Made by a program: the position numbers and the translations under genes. Below, piece by piece: positions 6,636 to 6,684 of a stretch of DNA of 6,684 nt. Positions within the stretch are counted from its first letter, which is position 1. Each line of letters opens with the position of its first letter. Location: assembly GCA_002381225.1 (NCBI GenBank), contig DFSS01000042.1, forward strand, positions 2,902 to 9,585, written 5' to 3'. This stretch comes from Flavobacteriales bacterium UBA3431 (GTDB lineage Bacteria > Bacteroidota > Bacteroidia > Flavobacteriales > Schleiferiaceae). Under the pieces are notes generated by a model that worked only from the letters and a program-made list of their open reading frames with translations, had not been told where the DNA came from and did no database searches.

Positions 6636-6684
6636 GCTAGGGAGCTAGAAGGCTCGCGCTTCGCCCTGAAGCTAGGAGGCTAGG
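6636..6684. repeat. GCTAG-rich intergenic repeat tract, cut by the window end
   Basis: GCTAG occurs four times in 48 bases, at 6636-6640, 6644-6648, 6671-6675 and 6679-6683. The copies form two pairs, each with an 8-bp period. The pairs are separated by a GC-rich core (6651-6668, containing CTCGCG and CTTCGCCC). AGCTAG before the core and GAAGCTAG after it give a partly inverted arrangement. No reading frame or tRNA is apparent. It may be the edge of a longer dispersed repeat, but the window stops before this can be judged. Confidence 0.5.

Noticed and set aside
6557..6684. tRNA or small gene after infB
   Set aside because: No cloverleaf arms or TTCGA-type T-loop fit; the region is explained by the terminator hairpin and the GCTAG repeats.

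Overview
The window looks like a chromosomal segment of a member of the Bacteroidota with moderately high GC, possibly Flavobacteriales-like. Three things point there: a TAnnTTTG-type promoter element (TACTTTTG), weak or absent Shine-Dalgarno sequences before the genes, and Bacteroidota-style forms of NusA (414 aa, one C-terminal helical unit) and IF-2 (about 917 aa with a long Ala/Pro/Lys linker). The phylum call rests on recognising sequence style and was not tested by a search.

Layout, all genes on the + strand. Bases 1-1932 encode a TonB-dependent outer-membrane receptor whose frame is already open at base 1, so its true N-terminus may lie outside the window. Bases 1933-2038 form a short intergenic region with a promoter element, a small hairpin, and a strong GC-rich hairpin followed by a T-run. 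Bases 2039-6556 hold the classic rimP-nusA-infB cluster with gaps of 14 and 31 bp. Bases 6557-6684 hold a long, almost perfect terminator hairpin and then a short tract rich in GCTAG repeats that runs off the window end.

The three downstream genes belong to one functional set. RimP matures the 30S subunit, NusA controls pausing, termination and antitermination of RNA polymerase, and IF-2 places the initiator tRNA on the ribosome. This order is conserved across bacteria. The receptor upstream is functionally unrelated and probably a separate transcription unit.

The gene content is ordinary, and I see no novel multi-gene system. The part most worth a second look is the roughly 60-nt leader before rimP. 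A terminator-like hairpin there lies downstream of the likely promoter and upstream of the first gene of an operon that encodes the termination factor NusA, so attenuation or autoregulation is possible. The paired sequence motifs that bracket the IF-2 linker and the GCTAG repeats at the right edge are secondary points.
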